From: DSYU01 sp963827605
GTDB lineage: Bacteria > Chloroflexota > Anaerolineae > Anaerolineales > Anaerolineaceae
Assembly: GCA_963827605.1 (NCBI GenBank)
Contig: CAWHBK010000004.1
Location: 620,001-684,000 of the forward strand
Reading direction: 5' to 3'
DNA length: 64,000 bases
A program made the position numbers and the translations under genes. This document shows positions 17,400 to 26,729 of this stretch, piece after piece. The notes under the pieces were generated by a model. It worked only from the letters and a program-made list of their open reading frames with translations. It was not told where the DNA came from and did not search any database. Position 1 is the stretch's first letter. Every line of letters begins with the position of its first letter.

Positions 17400-18671
17400 T
17401 TACTGTATTTTCCTGGTAAATATACTGATACTCTCAATGTGGTACGTCTGCGGGAACATATCGAAGGGCTGGACACTTTCGAGGGTATACCCGGAGGCCA
17501 GGAGGCGTTTGGCGTCCCGCGCCAGGGTAGCCGGGTCGCAGGAAACATAGGCCAGTACAGGCGCGCCCATTGCCACCAGCGCGTCCAGGGCGGGCAGCGC
17601 CAGACCGGCGCGGGGCGGGTCGACCAGGACGGCATCCGGATGGAGATCCAGTGCAGGGAGGATTTCTTCGGCCAGGCCCTCGTAGAGCTCAATGTGATCG
17701 AATTCGTCCAGGTTGACCGTAAAATCATCCACCGCGGAAGCGGCCGATTCCACCGCCACCAGCCGGGCGACTTTGGGCGCCAGAAAAGCGCTGAACAGCC
17801 CCACCCCGGCGTACAACTCAAGTAGAAAGGCATTCGCGGGAAGCGGAAGCCGGTCGAGCAGGTAGCGGACCATATTTTCGGCCTGGCCGGTGTTTACCTG
17901 GAAGAAGGAACCGGCGGAAACGCGAAAAGCCCGCCCCAGCGCCTCCATGATTAAAAAATCCTCGCCCGCCAGCACCAGCGGAGCGTTCTCCTCAAAGCCG
18001 CCCGGGCCAACGAAAACGGCGCTGATGGGCAGGTCCACGCTAAACTCGGGCGGCACCGGGTCATTCGACTCCATTACCATCAGCAAATCATCCTCAGCCC
18101 CGGCGCGCAGTTGGATTCGCTCCAGCCCGGGGACAACCCCCTGCTCGGGGTCGGAGAAGTCGAGCCGCGGCCAGATTTCATCGATGGCCGGTTCGCATAA
18201 AAGGCACTGTTCCGCCGGCGCCACCACATGCGACCCGGGTTCCTGGAAACCGGGCTTTCCTTGCGGCGACAGATGAAACTGGACGGTATTGCGGTAGTGC
18301 CATTCCTTCGGTGAAGGCTGCATTGCTTCCACCGGCGGGGCTTCGAATCCGGCTATACGCATCAGTTGGTCCCGCAGAATGGCGGTTTTATAGCGCAGCT
18401 GCGCTTCGTACCCGATGTGCTGATAGTGGCAGCCGCCGCAGGCGGCAAAATTGGCGCAGTGCGGTTCTACGCGCTCTGAGGAGGCTGTGAGCACCTCCAC
18501 CAGCGCTCCGCGTGCGAAGCTTTTCTTTTGTTCCGTCAAACGCACGCGCACCCGCTCTCCCGGTATCGCATACGGCACAAACACTGCCCGGCCATCCGGC
18601 AGCCGTCCCAGCGCGTCGCCCCCATAGAGCAAGGTAAGAATATCAATATCAAAAGTTTCCTGATTGGACAT
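17400..18671 (-). CDS. RlmD/RumA-type 23S rRNA (uracil-5-)-methyltransferase
   Basis: SAM-dependent tRNA/rRNA m5U methyltransferase of the TrmA/RlmD family, 423 residues. An N-terminal TRAM domain (about 5-62) is followed by the iron-sulfur cysteines Cys72, Cys78 and Cys81 (HCANFAACGGC), with a further pair in EQCLLCEP as candidate fourth ligand. The methyltransferase motifs are LELYAGVGLFSAFLA (SAM site), LVDPPRAGL, and YVSCDPATLARD with the catalytic cysteine. The iron-sulfur cluster supports an rRNA target (U747 or U1939 type), though the exact uridine cannot be told. Its end converges with the protease gene. Confidence 0.88.
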   Translation of the reverse strand: MSNQETFDIDILTLLYGGDALGRLPDGRAVFVPYAIPGERVRVRLTEQKKSFARGALVEVLTASSERVEPHCANFAACGGCHYQHIGYEAQLRYKTAILRDQLMRIAGFEAPPVEAMQPSPKEWHYRNTVQFHLSPQGKPGFQEPGSHVVAPAEQCLLCEPAIDEIWPRLDFSDPEQGVVPGLERIQLRAGAEDDLLMVMESNDPVPPEFSVDLPISAVFVGPGGFEENAPLVLAGEDFLIMEALGRAFRVSAGSFFQVNTGQAENMVRYLLDRLPLPANAFLLELYAGVGLFSAFLAPKVARLVAVESAASAVDDFTVNLDEFDHIELYEGLAEEILPALDLHPDAVLVDPPRAGLALPALDALVAMGAPVLAYVSCDPATLARDAKRLLASGYTLESVQPFDMFPQTYHIESISIFTRKIQ

Positions 18672-19007
18672 GCGCTACCCCATCCATCCCTTATTGGACA
18701 ATCTTATTTTGTTGATTATACAAAGGAATCGAAGAAGATTGGTTCAACCTTTTAACACGAATGACGCGAATGCGCGCAGGGCGCGAAGGCGCGCAGGGCG
18801 CGAAACGAATAACACGAATATGAATTTTCAGATGCATCCTGGTTTAAGGCCTATCCCTACGCTTTGAATAGGAAAACTCCCCATTAGCAAGGGTATCAGC
18901 GCATCGATATATTAAAGCTTGGGAACTATGTTTTTATCGAAGCCCGGCCTGGTGAAGGCCATACTTTCAACTGGGGGAACAAATGAGTTGCAGAAAGGAG
19001 AAACTGC
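18672..19007. other. 336-bp gap with GC-rich direct repeat
   Basis: No gene is seen. A 16-bp sequence GCGCGCAGGGCGCGAA occurs twice with a 17-bp period (18772-18787 and 18789-18804), flanked by ACGAAT/CACGAAT motifs. An AAAGGAG site lies just before the next ATG at 19008. Confidence 0.5.
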
Positions 19008-20400
19008 ATGGGTAAACTGTCTTCATTACTTTGGGGTGCAGCCATCGGCGCTGGGCTAATGTATTTTTATGACCCGCAGAATGGCAACCGCCGCAAAGCC
19101 ATGTTCCGTGACCAGGTCTATCATATGCGCAGCCGGGGGGACGAAGCGCTGGATATCGCAGTAAACGACTTGCGCAACCGCGCGAAAGGCTTGCTGGCCG
19201 AAGGCATGTCGATGGTCAGCGGAGAAGATGTGCCAGACCAGGTCGTTGAAGCGCGGGCCAAATCACGCCTGACGTTCTTCACCCGCCATCCAGGCGCCAT
19301 CAATATCGCGGTCCAGGAGGGGAACGCGATGCTTAGTGGGGATGTTCTGGCCGATGAGGTGGACGGCATCTTGCAAGGGCTCAACCGCGTGCGGGGGATT
19401 CGGAACGTCGAGAACAACTTGCGCGTGCATCAGGAAGCCGGCAATATTCCCCACCTGCAAGGCGAAGGTTGGCTGCCCGGTCAGAGCGGACAGTGGGCGC
19501 CCTCCACACGCTTATTGGTGGGAATGGGCGCGGGCTACCTGATGCTGTACAGCATTTTCCGGGGTGGGCTGGTAGGTTTCTTTGCCCGCCTGGGCGGTCT
19601 GGCGCTTGGCACGCGTGCGCTGACGAATATGGACATGGGGAAAATCACCGGGATGACCCAGCAGGGCGACGCCATGCGCGTGCGCAAGGGCATCCAGATC
19701 CATGCCCCGGTGGAGGAGGTGTACACGCTCTGGTCAAATTTTGAGAACTTCCCCCGCTTTATGTCCAATGTGGACGCGATCCACAATCAGGGAAATAACC
19801 GCTCGCATTGGGTGGTGAAAGGCCCGGCCGGGACGAAGGTTGAGTTCGACGCGATCGAAACCCAAAATATCCCCAACGAGCTGATTGCCTGGGAAACTAC
19901 GCCCGAACTCGCAGGTGAAACACCAGGGCCAGGTCCGTTTCCGCGAAAGCGGCCAGGACAGCACCCAGGTATACGTCAACATGTCCTATACCCCTCCGGC
20001 AGGCGTAGCCGGTGCGGCAGTCGCCGCTCTGTTTGGCAAGGACCCCAAGTCCGAAATGGACTCTGACCTGGCGCGCATGAAATCCTTGCTGGAAAAGGGC
20101 AAAACCCGGGCTTCCGGCAAAAAGGTAACCCGCGAAGAGGTAATGCCGGTAACCGGCCGAGGCGGCCGGCCCAGCAGCACGCGCTCTGAACACGAAACCA
20201 GCTACCAGAGCAGTGGTTTCCGGGAAGGCGAAAGCAGCCAGCGCGATCGCGGATCGAACGGCGAGATGGAAATGGGCGGGACCGCCATGGACAGCGACAC
20301 CAGCAGTAGCGGCGGCGCCACAGGTAGTGGCGGCGCCAGCAGTAGTGGCGGCCCCACAGGTAGTGGGGGCGCTGGACCGATGATCCCACCCGGGGAATAA
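19008..20400 (+). CDS. BON plus SRPBCC (polyketide-cyclase-like) membrane protein, frameshifted
   Basis: The N-terminus has a short hydrophobic segment (LSSLLWGAAIGAGLMYFYDP), then a BON domain (about 85-140, INIAVQEGNAMLSGDV...), a membrane region (about 168-200) and an SRPBCC/START-like domain (MRVRKGIQIHAPVEEVYTLW). At about 19905-19918 the frame changes; the next frame continues the SRPBCC fold (SQVKHQGQVRF, YVNMSYTPPAGVAG) and ends in a Ser/Gly-rich tail of degenerate 15-bp repeats (SSSGGATGSGG). The full span exceeds a multiple of three by one base, so one inserted base is likely. The BON and SRPBCC pairing with the DUF4383 and SDR genes downstream suggests an envelope or lipid stress cluster. 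Ligand unknown. Confidence 0.78.
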
Positions 20401-20419
20401 AGACACCAGGAGGTGAGAA

Positions 20420-20887
20420 ATGTCACCCGAAAAGAAAGGATCAACTCGCAGCGAACCGACGCGCAGCCAGCAAAATGAAAAGGACCGCTCGCGCGGTCAG
20501 GAAAAGGTTGGGGTACGCGGCGGCAGTACTGCCGGCGGCAGCAAAGCGACCGGCAATAAGAGCAGCAAGAGCAAGCAGCCGCCTGCCTCACGGTTGGCAG
20601 CCGGGAAAAGCGACCGTACAACCGACCATGAGATCATCCAGCGTTGGGTAGAAGAGCGCGGGGGCAGCCCGGCGGCGGTAAAGGCTGCCGAAAAAGGAGA
20701 CGACCCGGGCCTTTTGCGCATCAATTTCCCTGGCTACAGGGGTGAAGACCGGCTGGAGGATATCACCTGGGATGAATTCTTTAAGAAGTTCGATGAGAAA
20801 AAGCTGGCATTTCTCTATCAGGATGAAACCAGGGATGGCGAAACAAGCCGTTTTTGGAAATTCGTATCTCGTGAAAACGAGAAATAG
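20420..20887 (+). CDS. Small hypothetical protein with basic disordered head
   Basis: The 155-residue product has a disordered Ser/Gly/Lys/Arg head (1-70) and a compact C-terminal domain (about 70-155) with DHEIIQRWVEERGG, LRINFPGYRGEDRLEDITWDEFFKKFDEKKLAFLYQ. I recognise this as a recurrent small domain seen in stress-gene neighbourhoods of many bacteria, without known function. An AGGAGGTGAG site precedes the ATG, 19 bp after the BON/SRPBCC gene, so it belongs to the same operon. The basic head could bind nucleic acid, but that is a guess. Confidence 0.7.
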   Translation: MSPEKKGSTRSEPTRSQQNEKDRSRGQEKVGVRGGSTAGGSKATGNKSSKSKQPPASRLAAGKSDRTTDHEIIQRWVEERGGSPAAVKAAEKGDDPGLLRINFPGYRGEDRLEDITWDEFFKKFDEKKLAFLYQDETRDGETSRFWKFVSRENEK

Positions 20888-20902
20888 AAGGAGGATGTCT
20901 CG

Positions 20903-21337
20903 ATGGGTACTCGTTACTTTGCTTTGATATTTGGGATTATTTACCTGTTGGTTGGGCTCCTGGGATTAATTCCTGGCCTGCTCACCCCAACCAGCATGCC
21001 AGGTGTGACGGTGAATGTACTGAGCGGCAACCTGCTCGGGCTATTCCCGGTCAACATTGTCCATACGATCGTACACCTGCTATTGGGTCTGTGGGGCGTG
21101 ATCGCTTATCGCAGTTTTGATGCGTCGCGCTCGTACGCGCGCGTGGCCGGGATTATCTTCCTGGTGCTGTTCGTCTTTGGGTTGATCCCTGGGCTGAACA
21201 CGCTGTTTGGCCTGGCCCCCCTGAGCGGCTCGGACATCTGGCTGCACCTGGTCTCGGGCATCATTGCACTCTACTTCGGTCTGACAGCCCGCACAATGGT
21301 TGATACAACCAATACAATGCCTCCGCCGGCAATGTAA
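20903..21337 (+). CDS. DUF4383-type membrane protein
   Basis: A 144-residue integral membrane protein with four hydrophobic segments (YFALIFGIIYLLVGLLGLIPG, NIVHTIVHLLLGLWGVIAYRS, YARVAGIIFLVLFVFGLIPG, LHLVSGIIALYFGL). This spacing and the NIVHxxVH and GLIPG motifs match DUF4383 proteins. The function is unknown. It is 15 bp downstream of the previous gene with an AGGAGG ribosome site, in the same operon. Confidence 0.82.
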   Translation: MGTRYFALIFGIIYLLVGLLGLIPGLLTPTSMPGVTVNVLSGNLLGLFPVNIVHTIVHLLLGLWGVIAYRSFDASRSYARVAGIIFLVLFVFGLIPGLNTLFGLAPLSGSDIWLHLVSGIIALYFGLTARTMVDTTNTMPPPAM

Positions 21338-21371
21338 ATTTTCCCGGCAGGCTGCCCGCCGGAATACTGTG

Positions 21372-21464
21372 ATGATCGTATCCCATCTGGTATGGGGAGC
21401 CCTGATCGGACTGCTGGCGAGCCTGATCAGCCAGCGGATAAACCGCCGGGTCAACCCCGGATAA
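21372..21464 (+). CDS. Possible 30-residue membrane peptide
   Basis: ATG 21372 encodes a 30-residue peptide with one hydrophobic helix (VWGALIGLLASLI) and a basic tail (QRINRRVNPG). It resembles the first helix of GlsB/YeaQ-type proteins but is far shorter. The ribosome site is weak. It lies between two operon genes; either a real small protein or chance. Confidence 0.3.
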   Translation: MIVSHLVWGALIGLLASLISQRINRRVNPG

Positions 21465-21520
21465 ATCTTCCATACCCCGTTATGCGAAGCGAAAGAATCG
21501 CAACAACCGAAAGGAGAAAG

Positions 21521-23245
21521 ATGAAACCAAAGCTTAAACCGATCAATGAACAGGTCGTCGTTTTACTTGGCGCAACCAGCGGAATAGGGTTGGAAACCGC
21601 CTTCCAAATGGTCGAGAAAGGCGCAACCGTTGTTATCGTTGGACGCAGCCAGGAAGGCCTGAATGATGCGCTGGACCAGGTGCGCTCGCATGCCGAGGCC
21701 AGCCGGATGGCGATAAGCCGCGGGCGGAACGGCCACACCCAGTTGGGCGTTATCGGCGACGAGAGCGGGCAGTTCGCCTCCGAAGTAACCAGTGCGACCA
21801 TGACCGAGATTCCAGACCAGGTCATCGGGCTAGAAGCCGACGTGACCAATTTCGAGCAAATCCGCTCGGTCGCCGAACAGGTAGTACAGCGCTTTGGGCG
21901 ACTGGATACCTGGGTAAACCTGGCGGCGGTTTCGGAGTGGGCGCTGTTTGAAGACACCACCCCGGATGAATTCCACCGCATTATCGAGGTGAACCTGCTT
22001 GGGCAGGCGTATGGCGCCATGGCCGCGCTGCCTTATTTGAAACAGCAAGGCGGCGGGGCATTGATTTTTGTGTCCTCGATGGAAGGGCGCGTGCCCATCC
22101 CGTACCACAGTGCCTATAACGCCTCCAAGCACGGCATTTTGGGCCTGGCGGAAACCCTGCGCCAGGAGGTGAAGCACACCGGCGTGCCAGTCAGCATCAC
22201 CGCCATTTTGCCGGCCTCGATCAATACTCCCCTGTTCGAAAAATCTCGCACCAAGATGGGCGTCGAACCTGAACCCCTGCCGCCGGTATACGGAGTTCGC
22301 ATGGCCGCCAAGGCTATCGTCTTTGCCGCGGAGCATCCCGCCCGCGAGCTAATCGTCGGCGACGCGGGTTATATGATGAACTTTATGCGCCGCCTGGCCC
22401 CCACCTTGACGAACAATTTTATGGGCGCCAGCGGGTTCCGCATGCAGCGTTCGAACGAGCCAAAGTCGGCCCAGGCCCCGGATAACCTGTACCAGCATAT
22501 CAGCGGGTATGAACAGGCGCAGGGCGAATATATGGCCAAACCTTTCAGCGTGATTACCTGGTTCTCCACCCATCCCAAGGCGCGCATGGCCTTATATGGT
22601 ACGCTTCTGGCGGGGGCCGGCGCGTTGGTCGGCTGGCGAGTGGTTTCCATACGGAATCAACGCCGCAGCTGGCGCTACCAGCTGCCACGCCGGGCGCGGA
22701 AATTCTACAAAGAAGCCAGCAAGACTACCGGGAAGGTTTTCCAGGACGCCAGCAAGGCTTTTGTTGCCATGCCCGTCGTCTCCAATCTGCCCGGCATTCG
22801 CCAGCGCTCCTTCATGGACCGGATGGCGAACTCGTTTGTGGGCTGGTGGGCCGCGCTGACCTCGCTCAGCCTGCCGTTTATCAGCCGGCGCAGGTCATTC
22901 ACGCAGCGCGTTTCGGACCGCATCCCGGAGGTGCATATTAGCGCTCCCTGGAACGGCGGAAAAAAGATGGCCAAACAAGCCGTCCGGCAGAGCAATAAGG
23001 CCATAGATCTGGTGGATAAGCGCGTAAAAAAGGCTCAAAAACGCGCCGAAAAAGCCATGGACCGCCTGGATGAGAGCCGAAAAGAAACCGTGAAAGCGGT
23101 ATCCCGCCGAATTCCATCCCGCAGCGACATAAGGGATATGGCGAAGCGCGGGCAGGTAATTGAACGACGGCGGTCGTTCATCGAAAAGGTGCCTTTTGGC
23201 GAGCGGCGCAAGTCGATCGTTGAGAAGATGCCGTACAAGAAATAG
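21521..23245 (+). CDS. SDR-family oxidoreductase with long C-terminal extension
   Basis: The start is ATG 21521, after AAAGGAG. Residues about 1-330 form a short-chain dehydrogenase: cofactor loop GATSGIG (17-23), DVTN, a variant NAG motif (NLAAVS), and the catalytic Tyr199-x3-Lys203 in YNASK with an upstream Ser pair. The residue order suggests NADP-dependent classical SDR chemistry. The C-terminal 240 residues are not part of the fold: one membrane helix (MALYGTLLAGAGALVGW), then a very basic coiled segment with KKAQKRAEKAMDRLDE and repeated RRSF motifs. This tail may tether the enzyme to the membrane and another polymer. It closes the operon begun by the BON/SRPBCC gene. Substrate unknown. 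Confidence 0.83.
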   Translation: MKPKLKPINEQVVVLLGATSGIGLETAFQMVEKGATVVIVGRSQEGLNDALDQVRSHAEASRMAISRGRNGHTQLGVIGDESGQFASEVTSATMTEIPDQVIGLEADVTNFEQIRSVAEQVVQRFGRLDTWVNLAAVSEWALFEDTTPDEFHRIIEVNLLGQAYGAMAALPYLKQQGGGALIFVSSMEGRVPIPYHSAYNASKHGILGLAETLRQEVKHTGVPVSITAILPASINTPLFEKSRTKMGVEPEPLPPVYGVRMAAKAIVFAAEHPARELIVGDAGYMMNFMRRLAPTLTNNFMGASGFRMQRSNEPKSAQAPDNLYQHISGYEQAQGEYMAKPFSVITWFSTHPKARMALYGTLLAGAGALVGWRVVSIRNQRRSWRYQLPRRARKFYKEASKTTGKVFQDASKAFVAMPVVSNLPGIRQRSFMDRMANSFVGWWAALTSLSLPFISRRRSFTQRVSDRIPEVHISAPWNGGKKMAKQAVRQSNKAIDLVDKRVKKAQKRAEKAMDRLDESRKETVKAVSRRIPSRSDIRDMAKRGQVIERRRSFIEKVPFGERRKSIVEKMPYKK

Positions 23246-23291
23246 CAGGTTAATATGTAGAAGTACAACCTGTTGTATAAGCAGGTACCGG

Positions 23292-23333
23292 GTTGGGGTC
23301 TGTGGCGGCTGTCGCCACAGACCCCAACGTTTT
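23292..23333 (+). terminator. Rho-independent terminator after the SDR operon
   Basis: A 16-bp perfect stem (23292-23307 with 23313-23328) and a 5-nt loop, followed by GTTTT. Confidence 0.8.
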
Positions 23334-23360
23334 CAACAGTTTCTTGATATCATAGGGAGC

Positions 23361-24164
23361 ATGGTACGCCGTAGCCTCATTATGCTAATGCTGCTCATCC
23401 TTTTCCTGGCAGGCTGCGAGCAGGCGCCCAGCGGCTCTGCGCCGTTAGAAACCAACCTGCCCATCCCGTCTTTATCTCCAACTCCCCTGCCCACGCGGAG
23501 TGCCGCAACTACCCCAACTTCTTCCCCATCCCCTGACAAGACTCCATCCCCCACTCTGACCCGTACCCTGGCTCCAACGGCAACTTTGCTGCCCAGCGCG
23601 GTAGTAAAAGGCATGTATGGCTACGGCCAGCTCCAGGCGCTCTCCTGTGAAGCCCGTTCGGCAGCAGATTGGGCGCGCCATTTTGGAATCACGATCCATG
23701 AGATGGAGTTTATGGGGCGCCTGCCAAAATCGCAAAACCCAGAGGAAGGTTTCGTTGGCAGCCCAAAGGGCGCCTGGGGATCGATACCGCCGGAGGCGTA
23801 TGGCGTTCACGCCGGGCCGGTCGCGCAGGTGCTGAAAGGCTACGGCGCCCAGGCCAGGGCCATGCGCAATATGGGCTTTGAAGATCTGCGGGCCGAGATC
23901 GCCGCGGGCCGACCGGTGATCGTATGGGTCACGGGGCACGTGGCGCCGGGCGAGCGCTCCGCCTACCGGCTGGAAGGGAAAAGCATTACCGTGGCGCGTT
24001 ACGAGCATACGGTCATTGTGATCGGCTATGACATGAAGAATGTCGAAATCTTGGACGGGAAGACGGTCTATAAACGGCCCATCGAACGGTTCCTGCAATC
24101 CTGGGATCCCCTGGAGCATATGGCCATTGTGTGGCAAGAAAGGGATTGGCGCGGGTGGAGATGA
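23361..24164 (+). CDS. Lipoprotein with C39-like cysteine peptidase domain
   Basis: ATG 23361 follows an AGGGA site and gives 267 residues. The signal ends in LFLAGC (lipobox Cys19); a Thr/Pro/Ser-rich linker runs to about 78. The C-terminal domain matches the peptidase C39-like/papain-like fold: candidate nucleophile Cys96 in LQALSCEARSAADWA, His in RYEHTVIVIGYD, and a downstream Asp in VEILDGKTVYKRPIERFLQSW. C39_2 proteins are often surface-anchored and poorly characterised; some cleave peptides, others bind only. It lies alone between a terminator and the convergent DUF488 unit. Confidence 0.75.
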   Translation: MVRRSLIMLMLLILFLAGCEQAPSGSAPLETNLPIPSLSPTPLPTRSAATTPTSSPSPDKTPSPTLTRTLAPTATLLPSAVVKGMYGYGQLQALSCEARSAADWARHFGITIHEMEFMGRLPKSQNPEEGFVGSPKGAWGSIPPEAYGVHAGPVAQVLKGYGAQARAMRNMGFEDLRAEIAAGRPVIVWVTGHVAPGERSAYRLEGKSITVARYEHTVIVIGYDMKNVEILDGKTVYKRPIERFLQSWDPLEHMAIVWQERDWRGWR

Positions 24165-24183
24165 CTGCATGCCGCGCAAGGGT

Positions 24184-24582
24184 TCATTTTCTGGGGGCGG
24201 AGGGCCTGCCCCGGCCCAGATGACCGGAAAGAAACAGCAGCACGAAAGCGCCTACCAGGATATGCGTTGCCACTGAAATCGCCATATACCAAAGACTGTG
24301 GCGGCCAAGCTGGTACTGCCAGGACACTTCGCCAATGCGGAAACCGACGAACAGGATAACCATCAAACGCTCGAAGCGTTCAATTGCCAGCGATATGAGC
24401 AGTCCGACAAACAAGGTGAGGGTGATCAGGCTCAGAATATATAGTCCCGCCGGCGTTCTGGGGGCTGCATAATCGCGCTTCAAGACTTCCGGCAGAATCG
24501 CTATACCGAGAAAAATCAGTCCCAACAGTACCACCACAAACAGCCATACCCACCGCGAACCACTCATAAAGAATTTACGCAT
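24184..24582 (-). CDS. Hypothetical membrane protein
   Basis: I do not recognise this 132-residue protein. ATG 24582 is preferred over TTG 24588. It has a hydrophobic N-terminal helix (WVWLFVVVLLGLIFLGIAIL), two middle helices (GLYILSLITLTLFVGLLISLA and a short FERLMVILFVGF) and a C-terminal helix (ATHILVGAFVLLFLSG), ending in a basic tail. The gene starts 7 bp after the DUF488 stop on the same strand, so the two form an operon. No enzyme motif is visible. Confidence 0.65.
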   Translation of the reverse strand: MRKFFMSGSRWVWLFVVVLLGLIFLGIAILPEVLKRDYAAPRTPAGLYILSLITLTLFVGLLISLAIERFERLMVILFVGFRIGEVSWQYQLGRHSLWYMAISVATHILVGAFVLLFLSGHLGRGRPSAPRK

Positions 24583-24589
24583 TTCCAAT

Positions 24590-25057
24590 CTAGCCTCGCA
24601 CTTCCTGTTGGGTTTTCAGGGCACCATGTTCGTCAATGTGCAGCACTTCAAAGCCTTGCTCCTGGAGCGGCGGGGTCAGCATCCAGCTGCGATGGCAGTT
24701 TTCCGGGCGCAGCTCAGCGCACATCAATGCCAGCCCGCTGCCCTGGCGCGCTATTGCCTCAACCTCCATCAGCGCCCGTTGAAACGACTCCTTCTCGTAC
24801 AGGCGCGCTAAATCCAACTTGCCATCCACGATGCAATCGGGATCCACGCGTTTGCCACCCAGCGCGTCACCCAGGTACACATACTTAAGACCGGCTTTCT
24901 CCAGATGCTCCTGGAGTGCCTTTTTACGAAAGTCCGGACGGAAACGCGAATAGGGCAGCGAACGGGTATCGATGAGGTATTCCACCCCATATCGCCCGAG
25001 CAGATTGAGAAAGTCACCGATGGCGCGGTTGCCATAACCAATGGTGTAGACAGGCAT
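24590..25057 (-). CDS. DUF488-family protein
   Basis: ATG 25057 is chosen because TATAAT lies 6 nt upstream, as in other leaderless genes here; an upstream in-frame ATG at 25090 would precede that box. The 155-residue protein has the DUF488 signature: YTIGYGNR at the start, LIDTRSLPYSRFRPDF, VYLGDALGG, and LALMCAELRPENCHRSW with Cys and His near the end. The family is widespread and is suspected to bind nucleic acid or nucleotides; the activity is not settled. It is co-transcribed with a small membrane protein. Confidence 0.85.
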   Translation of the reverse strand: MPVYTIGYGNRAIGDFLNLLGRYGVEYLIDTRSLPYSRFRPDFRKKALQEHLEKAGLKYVYLGDALGGKRVDPDCIVDGKLDLARLYEKESFQRALMEVEAIARQGSGLALMCAELRPENCHRSWMLTPPLQEQGFEVLHIDEHGALKTQQEVRG

Positions 25058-25063
25058 AGCAAT

Positions 25064-25069
25064 ATTATA
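25064..25069 (-). promoter_or_regulatory. -10 box of DUF488 gene (leaderless)
   Basis: TATAAT on the minus strand, exactly 6 nt before the ATG at 25057. No -35 box is clear. Confidence 0.5.
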
Positions 25070-25164
25070 GTACGTTCGCCTCCGGTGCACGAGCGGCGCC
25101 GCGCGAATTTTCTGTTTTTATATCAAAGAACCCTCAAGCTTTCCCCAAAACACCCTGCGCTTCA

Positions 25165-25192
25165 TTGACGAGTCATGCGATGCTTCTATAAT
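25165..25192 (+). promoter_or_regulatory. Predicted promoter of S41 protease gene
   Basis: TTGACG (25165-25170), 16-nt spacer, TATAAT (25187-25192). The start codon is about 47 nt further, with a GGAGGG ribosome site. Confidence 0.6.
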
Positions 25193-25239
25193 AAAATAGC
25201 CGGGAGAAGACCGGCTTGTTGATTGGAGGGAAATTCTTT

Positions 25240-26517
25240 ATGAGAGCGTTCCGAATAATCGGGTTTATTGTTATTGTATTCCTGGCATTGGCAGTCGGTT
25301 TTACCGCGGGGATGGCCTCTAACCAGCTCTCCGCATTCTTGCCGGTGACCGGTGTATTTGGCTCAGAAGCAGCTTCCGGGCCCACCCCGCAGCCTGGAAA
25401 AGTCGATGCAAACCTGATCCAGGAAGCATATCGCATTATCCAGGAGCATTATGCCGATCAGGCCGCCCTGGGGAGCACCAATCTCACCTACGGGGCGTTG
25501 ACGGGCATGGTGGATTCCCTGGGCGATACAGGTCACAGCCGCTTCCTGACGCCTGAGATGGTCGCCTCCGAACAGCGCCAGATCTCTGGCGAGTTTGAAG
25601 GCATTGGCGCGCTGTTGAACGTCAACGCGGAAGGCAACCCGGTTATCCTGGCGCCCATGGATGGTTCGCCAGCCCAGAAGGCCGGCCTGCGCCCAGGCGA
25701 TATCATCCTGGAAGTGAACGGCGCCGACGTTTCCCACGCGGCCCTCACCGAGGTCGTCCAGAAGGTTCTGGGACCCGCCGGAACCAATGTGACTCTGACC
25801 ATCCGCAGCCCAGAAGACAACCGGGTACGCAAGGTGACCATAACCCGGGCAAAGATCGTTGTGCGCAACATCACCTGGCAAATGCTGCCAGGGACCAACA
25901 TCGCGCACATTCGCATCGCGGCATTCAGTAACAATGTTTCCCGCGACCTGGTAAAAGCCATCCAGGAAGCCAAAGCGCAGGGCGCCAAAGGTATCTTGCT
26001 GGATCTGCGCAACAACCCGGGCGGGCTGCTGCAAGAGGCCATTGGGGTAACCAGCCAGTTCTTGAAAGATGGCGCGGTCTTGCAGACCAAGGATGCCCAG
26101 GGCAAAATTAACTCAGTGCCTGTGCAGCGGGGTGGAACGGCCATCGATATGCCTATGGTTGTGCTGATTAACGAAGGTTCAGCCAGTGCGGCGGAGATCA
26201 CCGCCGGGGCGCTGCAAGATTACAACCGCGCCCAACTGGTGGGGCAAAAGACCTTTGGCACCGGCACCGTGCTCAACCAGTTCCGCATGTCGGACGGTTC
26301 GGCAATCCTGCTGGCAACCGAGCTGTGGCTCACGCCGAAGGGCCGGGTAATCTGGCACCAGGGCATCGCTCCGGATGTGACCGTAGAGCTGACCCCGGAT
26401 ATTAGCCTTTCGATCCCGGAAACCGAGCGCAGCATGACCGCCCAGGATTTGAATACCCTGAAAGATGTACAGTTGTTAAAAGGGTTGGAGCTGCTGCAGC
26501 AGAAGGTCAAACCCTGA
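25240..26517 (+). CDS. S41 C-terminal processing protease (CtpA-like)
   Basis: ATG 25240 lies after GGAGGG; 425 residues. An N-terminal membrane helix (IIGFIVIVFLALAVGFTAG) directs export. A tail-binding helical part (about 50-105) precedes a PDZ domain (about 110-190, GIGALLNV, KAGLRPGDIILEVNGADV). The protease core has LLDLRNNPGGLLQEA, catalytic Ser314 in NEGSASAAEI and general base Lys337 in GQKTFGTG. These are the defining features of CtpA/Prc proteases, which degrade or trim envelope proteins from the C-terminus. It is transcribed alone, with its own promoter and terminator. Confidence 0.93.
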   Translation: MRAFRIIGFIVIVFLALAVGFTAGMASNQLSAFLPVTGVFGSEAASGPTPQPGKVDANLIQEAYRIIQEHYADQAALGSTNLTYGALTGMVDSLGDTGHSRFLTPEMVASEQRQISGEFEGIGALLNVNAEGNPVILAPMDGSPAQKAGLRPGDIILEVNGADVSHAALTEVVQKVLGPAGTNVTLTIRSPEDNRVRKVTITRAKIVVRNITWQMLPGTNIAHIRIAAFSNNVSRDLVKAIQEAKAQGAKGILLDLRNNPGGLLQEAIGVTSQFLKDGAVLQTKDAQGKINSVPVQRGGTAIDMPMVVLINEGSASAAEITAGALQDYNRAQLVGQKTFGTGTVLNQFRMSDGSAILLATELWLTPKGRVIWHQGIAPDVTVELTPDISLSIPETERSMTAQDLNTLKDVQLLKGLELLQQKVKP

Positions 26518-26537
26518 TTGTTCTGGCAATGAATCGG

Positions 26538-26580
26538 AGGTTGGGATGCGCTACCCTGATAGCGCATCCCAACCTTTTCC
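26538..26580 (+). terminator. Rho-independent terminator after S41 protease
   Basis: A 16-bp perfect stem (26538-26553 with 26560-26575), 6-nt loop and TTTTCCCTTT tail. Confidence 0.85.
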
Positions 26581-26729
26581 CTTTAATTGATCAGATCCTG
26601 TGAGGATTCTGTGAGTGGGTTGCGTAGCGAGTGTTAAGACAGCCAGACACCGGTACCCTATGATAATAGTTGTACAGTCCTCCAAGTTCTCGGTACAAGA
26701 CAGGGATTTGTAAAAAAAGGGGTGCAACG

